A stretch of DNA of 17,323 nt from Bacteroidales bacterium (GTDB lineage Bacteria; Bacteroidota; Bacteroidia; Bacteroidales; Muribaculaceae): assembly GCA_004557825.1 (NCBI GenBank), contig SFFL01000034.1, forward strand, positions 1-17,323. The letters are read 5' to 3'. The notes under the pieces were generated by a model. That model did not search any database, was not told the DNA's origin, and saw only the letters and a program-made list of their open reading frames with translations. The position numbers and the translations under genes are program-made. This document shows, piece after piece, positions 5,955 to 13,642 of the stretch (position 1 is its first letter; each line of letters opens with the position of its first letter).

Positions 5955-8789
5955 ATGTTATATTCTAAGCGTATTCTCATATCTCTCGGGGCGGGTGCCG
6001 TGGCGGTGGCCGCCTGGGCTTACACCATCAGCGGTATCGTCACCGATGAGGCGGGCGAACCGCTGGCCGACGCCACTGTGCGCGTGCTCGCGGCCCGCGA
6101 TTCGGCTTTCGTGGCCGGCGGTGTGGCCGATGTGAATGGCCGGTATTCGCTCTCCGGCGTGAAAAACGGCCGGTATATCGTTGAGGCATCATACATAGGT
6201 TATGCCAAGAGTTGCACCAATGTGGCCGTGAAGGGGGCGTCGGTGAAGGCCGACACCATCCGTATGGGCGATTCCGCCATTATGCTGGGCGAGGTGAACG
6301 CCATAGGCGTGAAGACCCCCATCAAGGTGATGACCGACACGGTGGAATTCAATGCCGACAGCTACAAGACGCAGCCCAATGCCGTGGTGGAGGACCTGCT
6401 CAAGCGCTTGCCCGGCGTCGAGGTGGATACCGACGGCAAAATCACCGCCAACGGCAAGGAGGTGACCAAAATCCTTGTCGACGGCAAGGAGTTCTTTGCC
6501 GACGACCCGAAGGTGGCCTCGAAGAATCTCCCCGTGAATATGGTGGACAAGCTGCAGGTGGTCGACCGCAAGAGCGACCTCTCCCGTCTTACCGGCGTGG
6601 ACGACGGCGAGGATGAGACCGTAATCAACCTCACCGTGAAGAAAGGTATGAAGAATGGCTGGTTCGGCACCGTGGAGGCCGGTTATGGCACCGACGACCG
6701 CTATCAGGCTACATTCAATGTCAACCGCTTCTGGAACGACAATCAGATTACCTTCATCGGGTCGGCCAACAACACCAACGAGCTGGGCTTCACCGATGGC
6801 AACGGCAACCGTTTCCGCCGGTTCGGCGGCGACCGAGGCATCAACAATTCGCAGAGCTTCGGCGTGAACTTCAATGTGGGCAACGGCGAAATCCTCCGCG
6901 TTGGCGGCGACGTGATGTACTCGCACACCGACCGCAATACCATCACCCGCAAGAACCGTCAGTATCTTTTCCCCGATTCGGTGAGCTATGAGAACTCCTT
7001 CTCCGACGCCACCGACAAGGGGCACAACGTGCGCGCCGACTTCCGCGTGGAGTGGAAGCCCGACTCGTTCAACACCATCGACTTCCGCCCGAATTTCTCG
7101 TTCAACCAGAACGACAGCCGCTCCACTTCGGTGGACACTCTCTTCGCCGGGGAGCCTAACCTGCCCCGCGTGAACCGCTCCTTCAACCGCTCCTCGGCCC
7201 TGGGGCGCAGCTGGGAATTCGGCGGCCGGTTGATTTACAACCACAACTTCGCCTCGCACCGCGGCCGCAGTTTCTCCTGGATGGTGAACTACCGCTTCTC
7301 TAATGTGCGCGAAAGCGACTACGCGCTCTCCTATAACCGTTTCTACCGTCTGCTCAACGAGCTGGGCAACGACTCCATCGACCTCTACAACCAGCACTCC
7401 TCCGACCATACCTGGGCCAACACCATCACGTCGCGCGTGAGCTGGACCGAGCCGCTGGGCGATGTGAAGAACGGCAACTTCCTCACCTTCAGTTACCGCA
7501 TTCAGTACCGCTGGAACAATGCCGACAAGACCGTGGAGCGTCAGCTGCCCGTCGACCCCTATTTCCAGTCGGAGAACCCCTACGAGGTGCCGATGCTCCC
7601 CTACGAGTACACCGACTCGCTCTCCAATTCTTTCCGCAACAACTTTATGACGCAGGAGGTGCGCGTGGGCTACAAGAAGGTTTCCGCCAAATACAACCTC
7701 GACCTGGGTATGGCCGTGGTGCCGTCGATGTCGAAGTCGACCAACCTGATCCACGGCGCCAAGAGCATACCCGAGCGCTGGGTGTGGAATGTGGCCCCCT
7801 TCGCCCGGTTCAGGTATAAGTTCGACAAGCAGTCATCGCTGAATTTCTTCTACCACGGGCGCTCGTCGCAGCCGTCGATGGCGCAGTTGCAGCCGGTGGC
7901 CGACTACTCCAACCCGCTGAATGTGGTTGTGGGTAATCCGGAACTGAAGCCTACCTTCTCGCACAACATCCGTCTCCGTTTCCAGAAATACAACCCCGAC
8001 AATCAGAGTTCGATTATGTCGATGGGCGACGCTCAGGTGATTCAGAACTCCATCATCTCGCACACGAGCTACGACCGCAACTCCGGCGGCCGCCTCACGC
8101 GCTACGAGAATGTGGGCGGTGTGTGGAATTTCCGCGTGATGAATATGTATTCGCTTCCCTTCGGTTCGAAGAAGACATGGAGCTTCAACAATAATGTGTT
8201 CTGCATGTTCAACCAGCGCATCGGCTACAACAACGAGAGCCGCAACCGGTCGCAGAGCCTGATGGTGGCAGAATCTCCGTCGCTGGCTTTCCGTCCGAGC
8301 AATCTGGAGCTTGAGCTGCGCCCCTTCTATCGCGTCAGCGCCACGTTCAACTCGTTGCCCGACATCTCCACGCCCACCATTCACAACTATGGCGGCGCTT
8401 TCAATGCCACCTACTACACTCCTTTCGGCCTGGTGCTTGCCTCCGACCTCAACTACACCGCCTCGAAGGGCTATGCCGAGGGCTTCAACGAGAATCAGTG
8501 GATGTGGAATGCCTCAATTTCCTATCAATTCCTGCGCGACCGTTCGGCCACACTGATGCTCAAGGTCTACGACCTGCTCCAGCAGAAGCAGACAGTATCG
8601 CGCACAGTGAGCGCCAACTATATCGACGATATCGAGTATAACTCGCTCACGCGCTACTTTATGCTCACCTTCACCTACCGCTTCAACACCTTTGGCAAGG
8701 GCAACGAGCCGGAGTCGCGCAATCGCGGCCCCTGGGGCGGCCCCGGCGGCTATGGTCCCGGCGGTCCTGGCCCCCGCGGTCCGCGCTAA
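5955..8789 (+). CDS. Outer-membrane beta-barrel protein, TonB-receptor-like, with carboxypeptidase-regulatory N-domain
   Basis: The 944-residue protein begins with a signal peptide (1 to about 22, ending AAWA), then a carboxypeptidase-regulatory-like domain (about 23-105, TISGIVTDEAGEPLADATV). A plug-like region follows (about 118-230, VVEDLLKRLPGVEVDTDGKI and VTKILVDGKEFFADDPKVAS), and a long beta-barrel extends to about 915. This is the outer-membrane beta-barrel family often annotated as TonB-dependent receptor in Bacteroidetes. Its substrate is not inferable: no SusD-type lipoprotein or glycoside hydrolase lies beside it. The tail after the last strand is a Gly/Pro/Arg-rich stretch of roughly 30 residues (WGGPGGYGPGGPGPRGPR), so the barrel does not end in the usual aromatic residue. 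The frame is open back to 5829, but that TTG lies inside the promoter box, and ATG 5955 sits exactly at the signal peptide. Confidence 0.88.
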   Translation: MLYSKRILISLGAGAVAVAAWAYTISGIVTDEAGEPLADATVRVLAARDSAFVAGGVADVNGRYSLSGVKNGRYIVEASYIGYAKSCTNVAVKGASVKADTIRMGDSAIMLGEVNAIGVKTPIKVMTDTVEFNADSYKTQPNAVVEDLLKRLPGVEVDTDGKITANGKEVTKILVDGKEFFADDPKVASKNLPVNMVDKLQVVDRKSDLSRLTGVDDGEDETVINLTVKKGMKNGWFGTVEAGYGTDDRYQATFNVNRFWNDNQITFIGSANNTNELGFTDGNGNRFRRFGGDRGINNSQSFGVNFNVGNGEILRVGGDVMYSHTDRNTITRKNRQYLFPDSVSYENSFSDATDKGHNVRADFRVEWKPDSFNTIDFRPNFSFNQNDSRSTSVDTLFAGEPNLPRVNRSFNRSSALGRSWEFGGRLIYNHNFASHRGRSFSWMVNYRFSNVRESDYALSYNRFYRLLNELGNDSIDLYNQHSSDHTWANTITSRVSWTEPLGDVKNGNFLTFSYRIQYRWNNADKTVERQLPVDPYFQSENPYEVPMLPYEYTDSLSNSFRNNFMTQEVRVGYKKVSAKYNLDLGMAVVPSMSKSTNLIHGAKSIPERWVWNVAPFARFRYKFDKQSSLNFFYHGRSSQPSMAQLQPVADYSNPLNVVVGNPELKPTFSHNIRLRFQKYNPDNQSSIMSMGDAQVIQNSIISHTSYDRNSGGRLTRYENVGGVWNFRVMNMYSLPFGSKKTWSFNNNVFCMFNQRIGYNNESRNRSQSLMVAESPSLAFRPSNLELELRPFYRVSATFNSLPDISTPTIHNYGGAFNATYYTPFGLVLASDLNYTASKGYAEGFNENQWMWNASISYQFLRDRSATLMLKVYDLLQQKQTVSRTVSANYIDDIEYNSLTRYFMLTFTYRFNTFGKGNEPESRNRGPWGGPGGYGPGGPGPRGPR

Positions 8790-8880
8790 TTGAAAATTAA
8801 AAATTGACAAAGCAGGGCGCCCCCGCACGCCTGGCCGAAAGACAGGAGCACAGGAGGCTGCGTGGTGAGGTTTTTGCTGC

Positions 8881-8950
8881 TACCTTAGCTATGGTAGCTA
8901 AAATAGCTAAAATAGCTAAAATAGCTAAAATAGCTAAAGAAGCTAAGGTA
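8881..8950. repeat. TAGCTAAAA 9-bp tandem array with inverted 10-bp flanks
   Basis: Four exact TAGCTAAAA units and a fifth ending in G run from 8895 to 8939, followed by a degenerate unit. The array is bracketed by TACCTTAGCT (8881-8890) and its reverse complement AGCTAAGGTA (8941-8950). The unit and the left flank are shared with the array inside btuB at 2849-2924. Confidence 0.9.
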
Positions 8951-8974
8951 TAGCCTGGGCGTAGAGGCCTGTAG

Positions 8975-8994
8975 GGGCGCGATTCTTCGCGCCT
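8975..8994. repeat. Palindromic dispersed repeat, copy 3
   Basis: GGGCGCGA-TTCT-TCGCGCCT, preceded by GGCCTGTAGG as in copy 2. It has the same loop as copy 1, and the last pair of the stem is changed. Confidence 0.85.
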
Positions 8995-9065
8995 GCCCCG
9001 TCCGCCCCGCCCGCCTGCTGCCGCGCCCTCGAAAGGCCTCGGCTGGCGCCGCCCCGCTCCAATCC

Positions 9066-9111
9066 ATAAATATAGGCAATAAGCTGCAATAAATATAGGC
9101 AATAAGCTGCA
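9066..9111. repeat. 23-bp perfect tandem duplication
   Basis: A 23-bp unit beginning ATAAATATAGGC and ending AATAAGCTGCA occurs twice back to back (9066-9088 and 9089-9111) with no mismatch. Confidence 0.9.
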
Positions 9112-9128
9112 ATCAGTAATATTTGACC

Positions 9129-9206
9129 GATAAGGCCGGCAGGTAATGAGCTTGGATGCTATCTACCCAATTTAGGGCTATATCCCCTGCCGGCCTTATC
9201 TTTTTT
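9129..9206 (+). terminator. Long-loop hairpin followed by a T run; plus-strand terminator or end of a small RNA
   Basis: GATAAGGCCGGCAGG (9129-9143) pairs perfectly with CCTGCCGGCCTTATC (9186-9200), and six T follow at 9201-9206. The stem-plus-T-run layout is that of an intrinsic terminator for rightward transcription. The 42-nt loop is unusually long, and the barrel gene ends about 340 bp upstream, so an independent structured RNA is an alternative. Confidence 0.65.
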
Positions 9207-9299
9207 CTTTCCCTGAGGCTGTATCAGTCTTTTAAGCGGACGCACCTGGGGAGCGTCCCTACAGGTTGATACTTTTAAGATTTGAAACAGCCTTTTAGG

Positions 9300-9340
9300 A
9301 AAAAAGCAAGCAGGCGCTCGCCGATTGGCGGGCGCCTGCT
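9300..9340 (-). terminator. Intrinsic terminator of the large secreted-protein gene
   Basis: On the minus strand, AGCAGGCGCCCGCC pairs with GGCGAGCGCCTGCT (14 bp, one G-U wobble) around a 4-nt loop. A T run follows at 9305-9300 after three bases. It lies about 70 bp past the stop codon at 9409. Confidence 0.85.
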
Positions 9341-9408
9341 GTTTAGTAAGCTGTGTAAGCTTTGGTAGATTGGGATCTGTGAGCCATAGAGGCTCACAGA
9401 TGGGGGGA

Positions 9409-12400
9409 TTAGCGGATCACGAACTTGAGTGTGGAGGAGGCGGTGGCGGCAACGTATACGCCGGGGGCAAGAGCTTTGGTGCTCAGGGCGTTGGCGCCGC
9501 TGAGGAGCTGCTTGCCGGTGAGGTCGTAGACCTTGATGGCCTGGCCCTGGGCGAAGAGGGTGCCGTTGCTGAAGGTGAGAGCGGCGGCGCTGTCGGCGTC
9601 GACATTCTCAATGCCTGAGAGGCCTGCCACGGTGAGGGTGCCGGAGATGCTGCCGTTGCTTGCGGTGAGGGTGTAGGAGCCTTCCTTCAGTACTTCCACT
9701 TCGATGAGCACGCCGTTTTCGGTGAACTCAATGGGGTTGTAGATGAAGTTGATTTCGTCGGAAGCCTCAAAGCTGAGAGCGTCGAATTCTACGCGCGAGA
9801 GCACGAGTTCTACCTGCTTCTTCTCGCCCACCTTGAGCGAAATTTCTGCGGGGTTGAAGACGATTTCAGCGCCCACGGTCTTCTCGAACCAGAGTTCGGG
9901 CATACCCATCATAGCGTTGACCCAGGGCTGCTCGGCGGCATAGCCGTTGAAGCCGTATTCCAGGGCGGTGTAGAGGTCGGCGTCGATTTCGTCGAAACCT
10001 ACCGATTTGCCCTCGGTGGTGGTGAGGTCAGCGCCGGGAGTGGCGGTGATCACAGCCAGGTCGGAGAGAGCATAGTTGTCGGCGAGCTTTGTTTCGGCCG
10101 GACGGGGATCGCCATAGATAGCTACCCAGTCGCCGGAGTCTTCGTCGTACTGCTCGTCGACGATTTCGGGTTCTTCGTTGATGCTGGAGAAGCCCACAAT
10201 GCGGTGAGCGGTCTCAAGAGCTTCTGCCTGAGCGTCGGCGGGCAGAGTGATGGAACCGAGAGCCACGATATTACCCTTTACGAGCACGTCGGCCTCGGAG
10301 GTGTCATCGCCGTCGGGGTTGATGCTGGTGGTGGTGCTGGGAGCTTCCAGACGGCCAATGATGCCGCCCACATTGATCTGGTAGATAGGCTGATAGTTGT
10401 AGTTGTAGCGTTGCTGCACCTCGGTGGCGGTGATGTCGCCCTCTGCGATACAGCGGAGCACCTGACCGCGCAGCGAGTGAGCCACGATGCCGCCGATATT
10501 GTTCTTGGCTTGGAGGGTAGCGTCGACGTGGCAGTCGGATACCTTGGAATCCTTGGAGATTTCGGAAGCGATACCGGCTACATTGGATGAGGCCTTGATG
10601 CTGCCGGTGAAGGCTGAAGCCTTGATTTCGGAAGCGGAGAGAGTGTAAACCAGACCGCCTACGCCGTCGCAGTTGTCATCGTCGGTGATTTCGGGGAAGA
10701 TGTTGGCGTTGACCGAGCAGCCCGTCATCACGGAGCCGGTGCTGAAACGGTTGGCGATTGCGCCGAAGTCCATCTGGCCATTGTAGTCGACCTGAGCGTC
10801 GTAGATGTGGACATTCTCCAGGGTAGTGTGATAGGTTTTTTTGGCAAGGAGGGCAGAAGCATTGCCGGTAACCTTCACGTGGGAAAGGGTGAGGTCCTTG
10901 ATTACGATATTGGCAGTGAGGTCGTTGCGGCCCAGATATTCGAAGAGCGACTTGTCGGAAAGGGAGAAGTTCTTCATCGTGTGGCCGGCGCCGTCGAGCG
11001 AACCTGTGAACACATCCCCTACGGGAGAGATTTCCAGCCCGTTGAAGTCGATGTCGCAGCCCAGAGCGAAGTGCGAGGAGGGATTGTACTGCACCTGAGC
11101 CCAGTCGCCGGGGGTGCGGAGGATGTAGGGCGAGGCTTCGGTGCCTTCGCCTTCAAGCTTGTTGAGGGGAAGGGAGATGAATTCCGAGTGAGTCTTGCCA
11201 TCTTCGGCGTCGACCCAGGTAATCCAGAGCACACCCTTGCCGCCGTTGCGCACGGGGGTAATGTAGATGGCGTTGTCTTTGGTTTCGAAGGGGAAGCGCA
11301 CGAGGGTCTCGCCCTTGTCGTTGACCACGCACATCTCGGTGTGAGAGGCGGCCGATCCGGCAGCGTTGAGGCGCTGAACAAGCAGGATATACTCGTGGTT
11401 GGCGTCGGTGTTGATGAAGTAGGGGTCGATCATTTCAGCCGATACGTAAACCTGAATCTTGTTTACGTTTTGGCCACCTATAGCCTTATCGATTTTCTTG
11501 AGATTGCCTTCCTTGTCAAACCAGAGCATGGGGTGGTAGGTGTTGCCGTCGTCCTCGCTTATGCCCTGCGTTGCGGAGAACACATAGTCGTAGCTGTCGC
11601 CGTTCTGCACGCGGTCGAGCGAAGTGCTCAGCATAGCGTTGATCTGGTCGTCCTGATATACGGCGGGAATCTCCACCACAGTCTCCAGCGAGGGGAAGTC
11701 TACGAAGGAATAGACGGGCATATCGTTGTCGGAAGTGATGAAGCAAATCTGCTCCGACTGGCCCTTGATGGGCGACATAGTGATGTAGTCGCTGGAGCCG
11801 ACGCCAAACAGCTTCACGCGCTGGCCGTCGTTGTTGTACACGCCGTAGGAGATAGTGCTGGGCGAGTTGTCGTTGAAGCCGCCCTGGCGCTCGGTGAGGA
11901 TGAACAGGGGCTTGCCGTCGGTGGAGAAATCGAAGTTGATGTCATCGGTGTAGAGGAACATACCCAGCGAGTAGGAGCGGGTGGTGTAGTCGGCGTCGGG
12001 AGCCTGAACGGGTACCGACAGCTGCTTCTCAAGCGTAAGTTCCTTGCCGGAAGCGGTCTTGTGATATACGTCGATTAGGAAGTGATTGTCTTCGGAAAGC
12101 TTGTCGTTGGTGAAGTCGAAAGGATCCTCGAAGAAGGTCTTCTCATAGCGTGTAACGGTAGCGTAAAGCTCCGAGCCGCGCGAGTTGATCATCACGGGGA
12201 TACCTTCGTTCGTACCGTCGCTCATCACATAGAGCATATTGGCGCGGATGTCGAGCAGATTTACCGGGCCATTGTCGCCATATCCGGGCTTGCCGTAGAT
12301 GGTGAATGTATAGAACATATCTTCATCGGTATATTCCTCGCCGGTGTGGAAAATCATAAACACATTCTCCGAGAAGGGGTCGGTGGGGTTGTTTACGGCT

Positions 12401-13047
12401 GCGGAGTAATAGCCCTTGCACTCAAACACTTTTGTGGCATCGGTTTCGGCGCCCTTGAGGGAGTAAGCCTTTGTGAAGGCCTGCGAACCGTAGCCTACAG
12501 TAGGGTTGTAGATGCAGGAAACCATCACCTCGTAGTTGTTGTCGTAGTTGAAGAATTTCTGCGTAACGAGCGAGGCAACCTGCACCTGCGAGCAGCGGGA
12601 ATAGCCCTCAGGAGCGGTGAAAGTGTCGCTGACATGACCGATTTTCTTGTAGTTGCTGTCGTAGATGTCCAGCTCGATACCGGTGTAATTCCGTTCGGTA
12701 TACGATTCGCTCACCTTGTGTTCCTCATATTTGAGGGTGTAGGTGGCATACCAGATATCACCCTTGGGTGTCTCCATCCAGGTGGTGCCGTCGCTGGCGG
12801 GCAGCTGATGGTCGGAGGCTGTGATGGTGGTTTTGGCGGCCATTTTTGTAGGTCCGCTGAACTGGCCGGACATTGTCAGACGCGGCTTGGTGGGATCGAC
12901 CTTCGGTGCGAAGCGAAACGGATTCTCAGTGAGCTGCTTATAGCGCAGCTGACGAAGATTCGCAGCTTGCTTGGCAGCGTACGAAGGCATCACGCTTCCT
13001 GCACAGAGGCTGAGAGCCACCGCACATAGAGTAAAGATTCTCTTCAT
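9409..13047 (-). CDS. Large secreted protein with GLUG-like repeats and a type IX secretion sorting domain
   Basis: The 1212-residue protein has a clear signal peptide (1 to about 24, ending PSYA). Residues about 60-630 form a long beta-rich region I do not recognise. From about 635 (EGTEASPYIL) a GLUG/beta-helix-like section begins, with ISPVGDVFTGSLDGAGHTMK and recurring Gly-Gly-hydrophobic turns (GVGGLVY, IGGIVAHS, VGGIIGRL) to about 900. A bacterial Ig-like segment (FNPAEISLKVGEKKQVELVL) precedes the last roughly 70 residues, a Por-type C-terminal sorting domain (IKVYDLTGKQLL...APGVYV...LKFVIR). It should cross the outer membrane by the type IX system and remain on the surface or be released. 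GLUG modules occur in adhesin-like and peptidase-associated surface proteins, but I see no catalytic motif, so no function is claimed. The gene is monocistronic, with its own -7 box and terminator. Confidence 0.88.
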   Translation of the reverse strand: MKRIFTLCAVALSLCAGSVMPSYAAKQAANLRQLRYKQLTENPFRFAPKVDPTKPRLTMSGQFSGPTKMAAKTTITASDHQLPASDGTTWMETPKGDIWYATYTLKYEEHKVSESYTERNYTGIELDIYDSNYKKIGHVSDTFTAPEGYSRCSQVQVASLVTQKFFNYDNNYEVMVSCIYNPTVGYGSQAFTKAYSLKGAETDATKVFECKGYYSAAVNNPTDPFSENVFMIFHTGEEYTDEDMFYTFTIYGKPGYGDNGPVNLLDIRANMLYVMSDGTNEGIPVMINSRGSELYATVTRYEKTFFEDPFDFTNDKLSEDNHFLIDVYHKTASGKELTLEKQLSVPVQAPDADYTTRSYSLGMFLYTDDINFDFSTDGKPLFILTERQGGFNDNSPSTISYGVYNNDGQRVKLFGVGSSDYITMSPIKGQSEQICFITSDNDMPVYSFVDFPSLETVVEIPAVYQDDQINAMLSTSLDRVQNGDSYDYVFSATQGISEDDGNTYHPMLWFDKEGNLKKIDKAIGGQNVNKIQVYVSAEMIDPYFINTDANHEYILLVQRLNAAGSAASHTEMCVVNDKGETLVRFPFETKDNAIYITPVRNGGKGVLWITWVDAEDGKTHSEFISLPLNKLEGEGTEASPYILRTPGDWAQVQYNPSSHFALGCDIDFNGLEISPVGDVFTGSLDGAGHTMKNFSLSDKSLFEYLGRNDLTANIVIKDLTLSHVKVTGNASALLAKKTYHTTLENVHIYDAQVDYNGQMDFGAIANRFSTGSVMTGCSVNANIFPEITDDDNCDGVGGLVYTLSASEIKASAFTGSIKASSNVAGIASEISKDSKVSDCHVDATLQAKNNIGGIVAHSLRGQVLRCIAEGDITATEVQQRYNYNYQPIYQINVGGIIGRLEAPSTTTSINPDGDDTSEADVLVKGNIVALGSITLPADAQAEALETAHRIVGFSSINEEPEIVDEQYDEDSGDWVAIYGDPRPAETKLADNYALSDLAVITATPGADLTTTEGKSVGFDEIDADLYTALEYGFNGYAAEQPWVNAMMGMPELWFEKTVGAEIVFNPAEISLKVGEKKQVELVLSRVEFDALSFEASDEINFIYNPIEFTENGVLIEVEVLKEGSYTLTASNGSISGTLTVAGLSGIENVDADSAAALTFSNGTLFAQGQAIKVYDLTGKQLLSGANALSTKALAPGVYVAATASSTLKFVIR

Positions 13048-13138
13048 TTTTAATAGATTGGTGAAAGATAATAATATATATGATAAATTTTGTGCTGAAT
13101 TTGTGCTTAGCTTGTGTGAGCTTGTGCTGATTGCGCCA

Positions 13139-13146
13139 CAAAATTA
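13139..13146 (-). promoter_or_regulatory. Putative promoter -7 box (TAATTTTG) of the large secreted-protein gene
   Basis: TAATTTTG fits TAnnTTTG and lies about 92 bp upstream of the ATG at 13047. No good -33 TTTG is seen. The leader carries several AGCACAA-type repeats (on the minus strand between about 13080 and 13130). Confidence 0.5.
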
Positions 13147-13225
13147 CTAAAAATGCTCAATATCCCCCCGCTGCACTATCTTAATAATCATTAAATTAGG
13201 TTTTAGTGCTTAGATGGAAGATATC

Positions 13226-13281
13226 AGATAGTAGTGCTTAGAGCTCAGATGGTAGATAGTAGTGCTTAGAGCTCAGATGGT
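13226..13281. repeat. 28-bp direct duplication
   Basis: The unit AGATAGTAGTGCTTAGAGCTCAGATGGT occurs at 13226-13253 and 13254-13281 as two perfect contiguous copies. A degenerate third copy (AGTGCTTAGATGG) begins at 13205. Confidence 0.85.
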
Positions 13282-13337
13282 AGATTTTAGATATTTAGTG
13301 GGCGGGAGCCCGGATGGGCTGGTGTAGCCAGGGGTCA

Positions 13338-13385
13338 GTGTAGCCAGGGGTGCAGCGCTCCGCGCAGCTGCACCCCTGGCTACAC
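13338..13385. repeat. Inverted repeat with a perfect 18-bp stem
   Basis: GTGTAGCCAGGGGTGCAG (13338-13355) pairs with CTGCACCCCTGGCTACAC (13368-13385) around a 12-nt loop. A partial direct copy (GTGTAGCCAGGGGT) lies just before it at 13322-13335. There is no T run, so terminator function is not supported. Confidence 0.85.
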
Positions 13386-13408
13386 TCTTGGGCCAGCTAC
13401 GCCGGCCC

Positions 13409-13424
13409 CGCGCCCCTACAGGCC
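13409..13424 (-). repeat. Partial copy of the GTAGGGGCGCG element, reverse orientation
   Basis: The minus strand reads GGCCTGTAGGGGCGCG, identical to the left part of the copies at 5555-5568 and 8967-8980. The right arm is absent. Confidence 0.7.
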
Positions 13425-13488
13425 TGCTGGAGCAGCCTCCTGTTATTCAGCGCTGCTCTCCGCGCAGCCTCCTGTTCTCCGGCCTTCC

Positions 13489-13520
13489 GAAGCGGAAGGC
13501 AGCACCGCGAAGCGCCTCCT
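13489..13520 (-). repeat. 32-bp dispersed module, copy B
   Basis: The minus strand matches 5624-5655 at 29 of 32 positions, starting AGGAGGCGCTTCGCGG. The word GACAGGAGCACAG on the minus strand at 13539-13527 extends a similarity to 8841-8853. Confidence 0.75.
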
Positions 13521-13571
13521 GTTCTACTGTGCTCCTGTCGAAGGCCGCCAGGCTTTATGTCTTTCGCCCGT

Positions 13572-13598
13572 CGGGGCGCGGCCACGTTTATCGCGGCC
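13572..13598. repeat. Diverged GGGGCGCG...ATCGCGGCC element
   Basis: GGGGCGCGGCCACGTTTATCGCGGCC-type sequence shares both ends (GGGGCGCG and ATCGCGGCC) with the copies inside the heparinase gene but has a different middle. Membership of the same family is a judgement by eye. Confidence 0.45.
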
Positions 13599-13642
13599 TT
13601 TGTCTCCTTTATGTCTTTCTGTCAAAAATGCCACATTTTTAT

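Larger units (their letters stand above)
8790..9408. other. Repeat-rich convergent spacer with terminators for both strands
   Basis: No gene is supported. It holds the words GACAGGAGCACAG (8841-8853, also reversed at 13527-13539), a 9-bp array at 8895-8948, a palindrome copy at 8975-8994, a 23-bp tandem duplication at 9066-9111, a long-loop hairpin with a T run at 9129-9206, and a compact minus-strand terminator at 9300-9340. The two flanking genes converge on it. Confidence 0.8.
13048..13642. other. Repeat mosaic between two minus-strand genes
   Basis: No gene is supported. The right two thirds is a patchwork: two 28-bp direct repeats, a palindrome with an 18-bp stem, a partial GTAGGGGCGCG copy in reverse orientation, the 32-bp module copy B, several GCAGCCTCCTGTT words (13434, 13466), and a diverged GGGGCGCGGCC...ATCGCGGCC element. 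The left third is the leader and promoter of the secreted-protein gene. Confidence 0.8.

Noticed and set aside
6189..7754. 521-residue open frame on the minus strand opposite the outer-membrane barrel gene
   Set aside because: It is a mirror frame of a well-supported gene, with no signal peptide, motif or promoter of its own.
5955..8789. SusC-type glycan porter of a polysaccharide utilisation locus
   Set aside because: No SusD-like lipoprotein, sensor-regulator or glycoside hydrolase is adjacent, and the plug and barrel look like the other outer-membrane barrel family.
10807..13029. Two long plus-strand open frames (423 and 315 residues) opposite the large secreted-protein gene
   Set aside because: They are antisense shadows; the minus-strand gene has signal peptide, repeats and sorting domain in one frame.
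13338..13385. Intrinsic terminator of the heparinase gene
   Set aside because: The stem is strong, but no T run follows on either strand and it lies about 260 bp past the stop codon.
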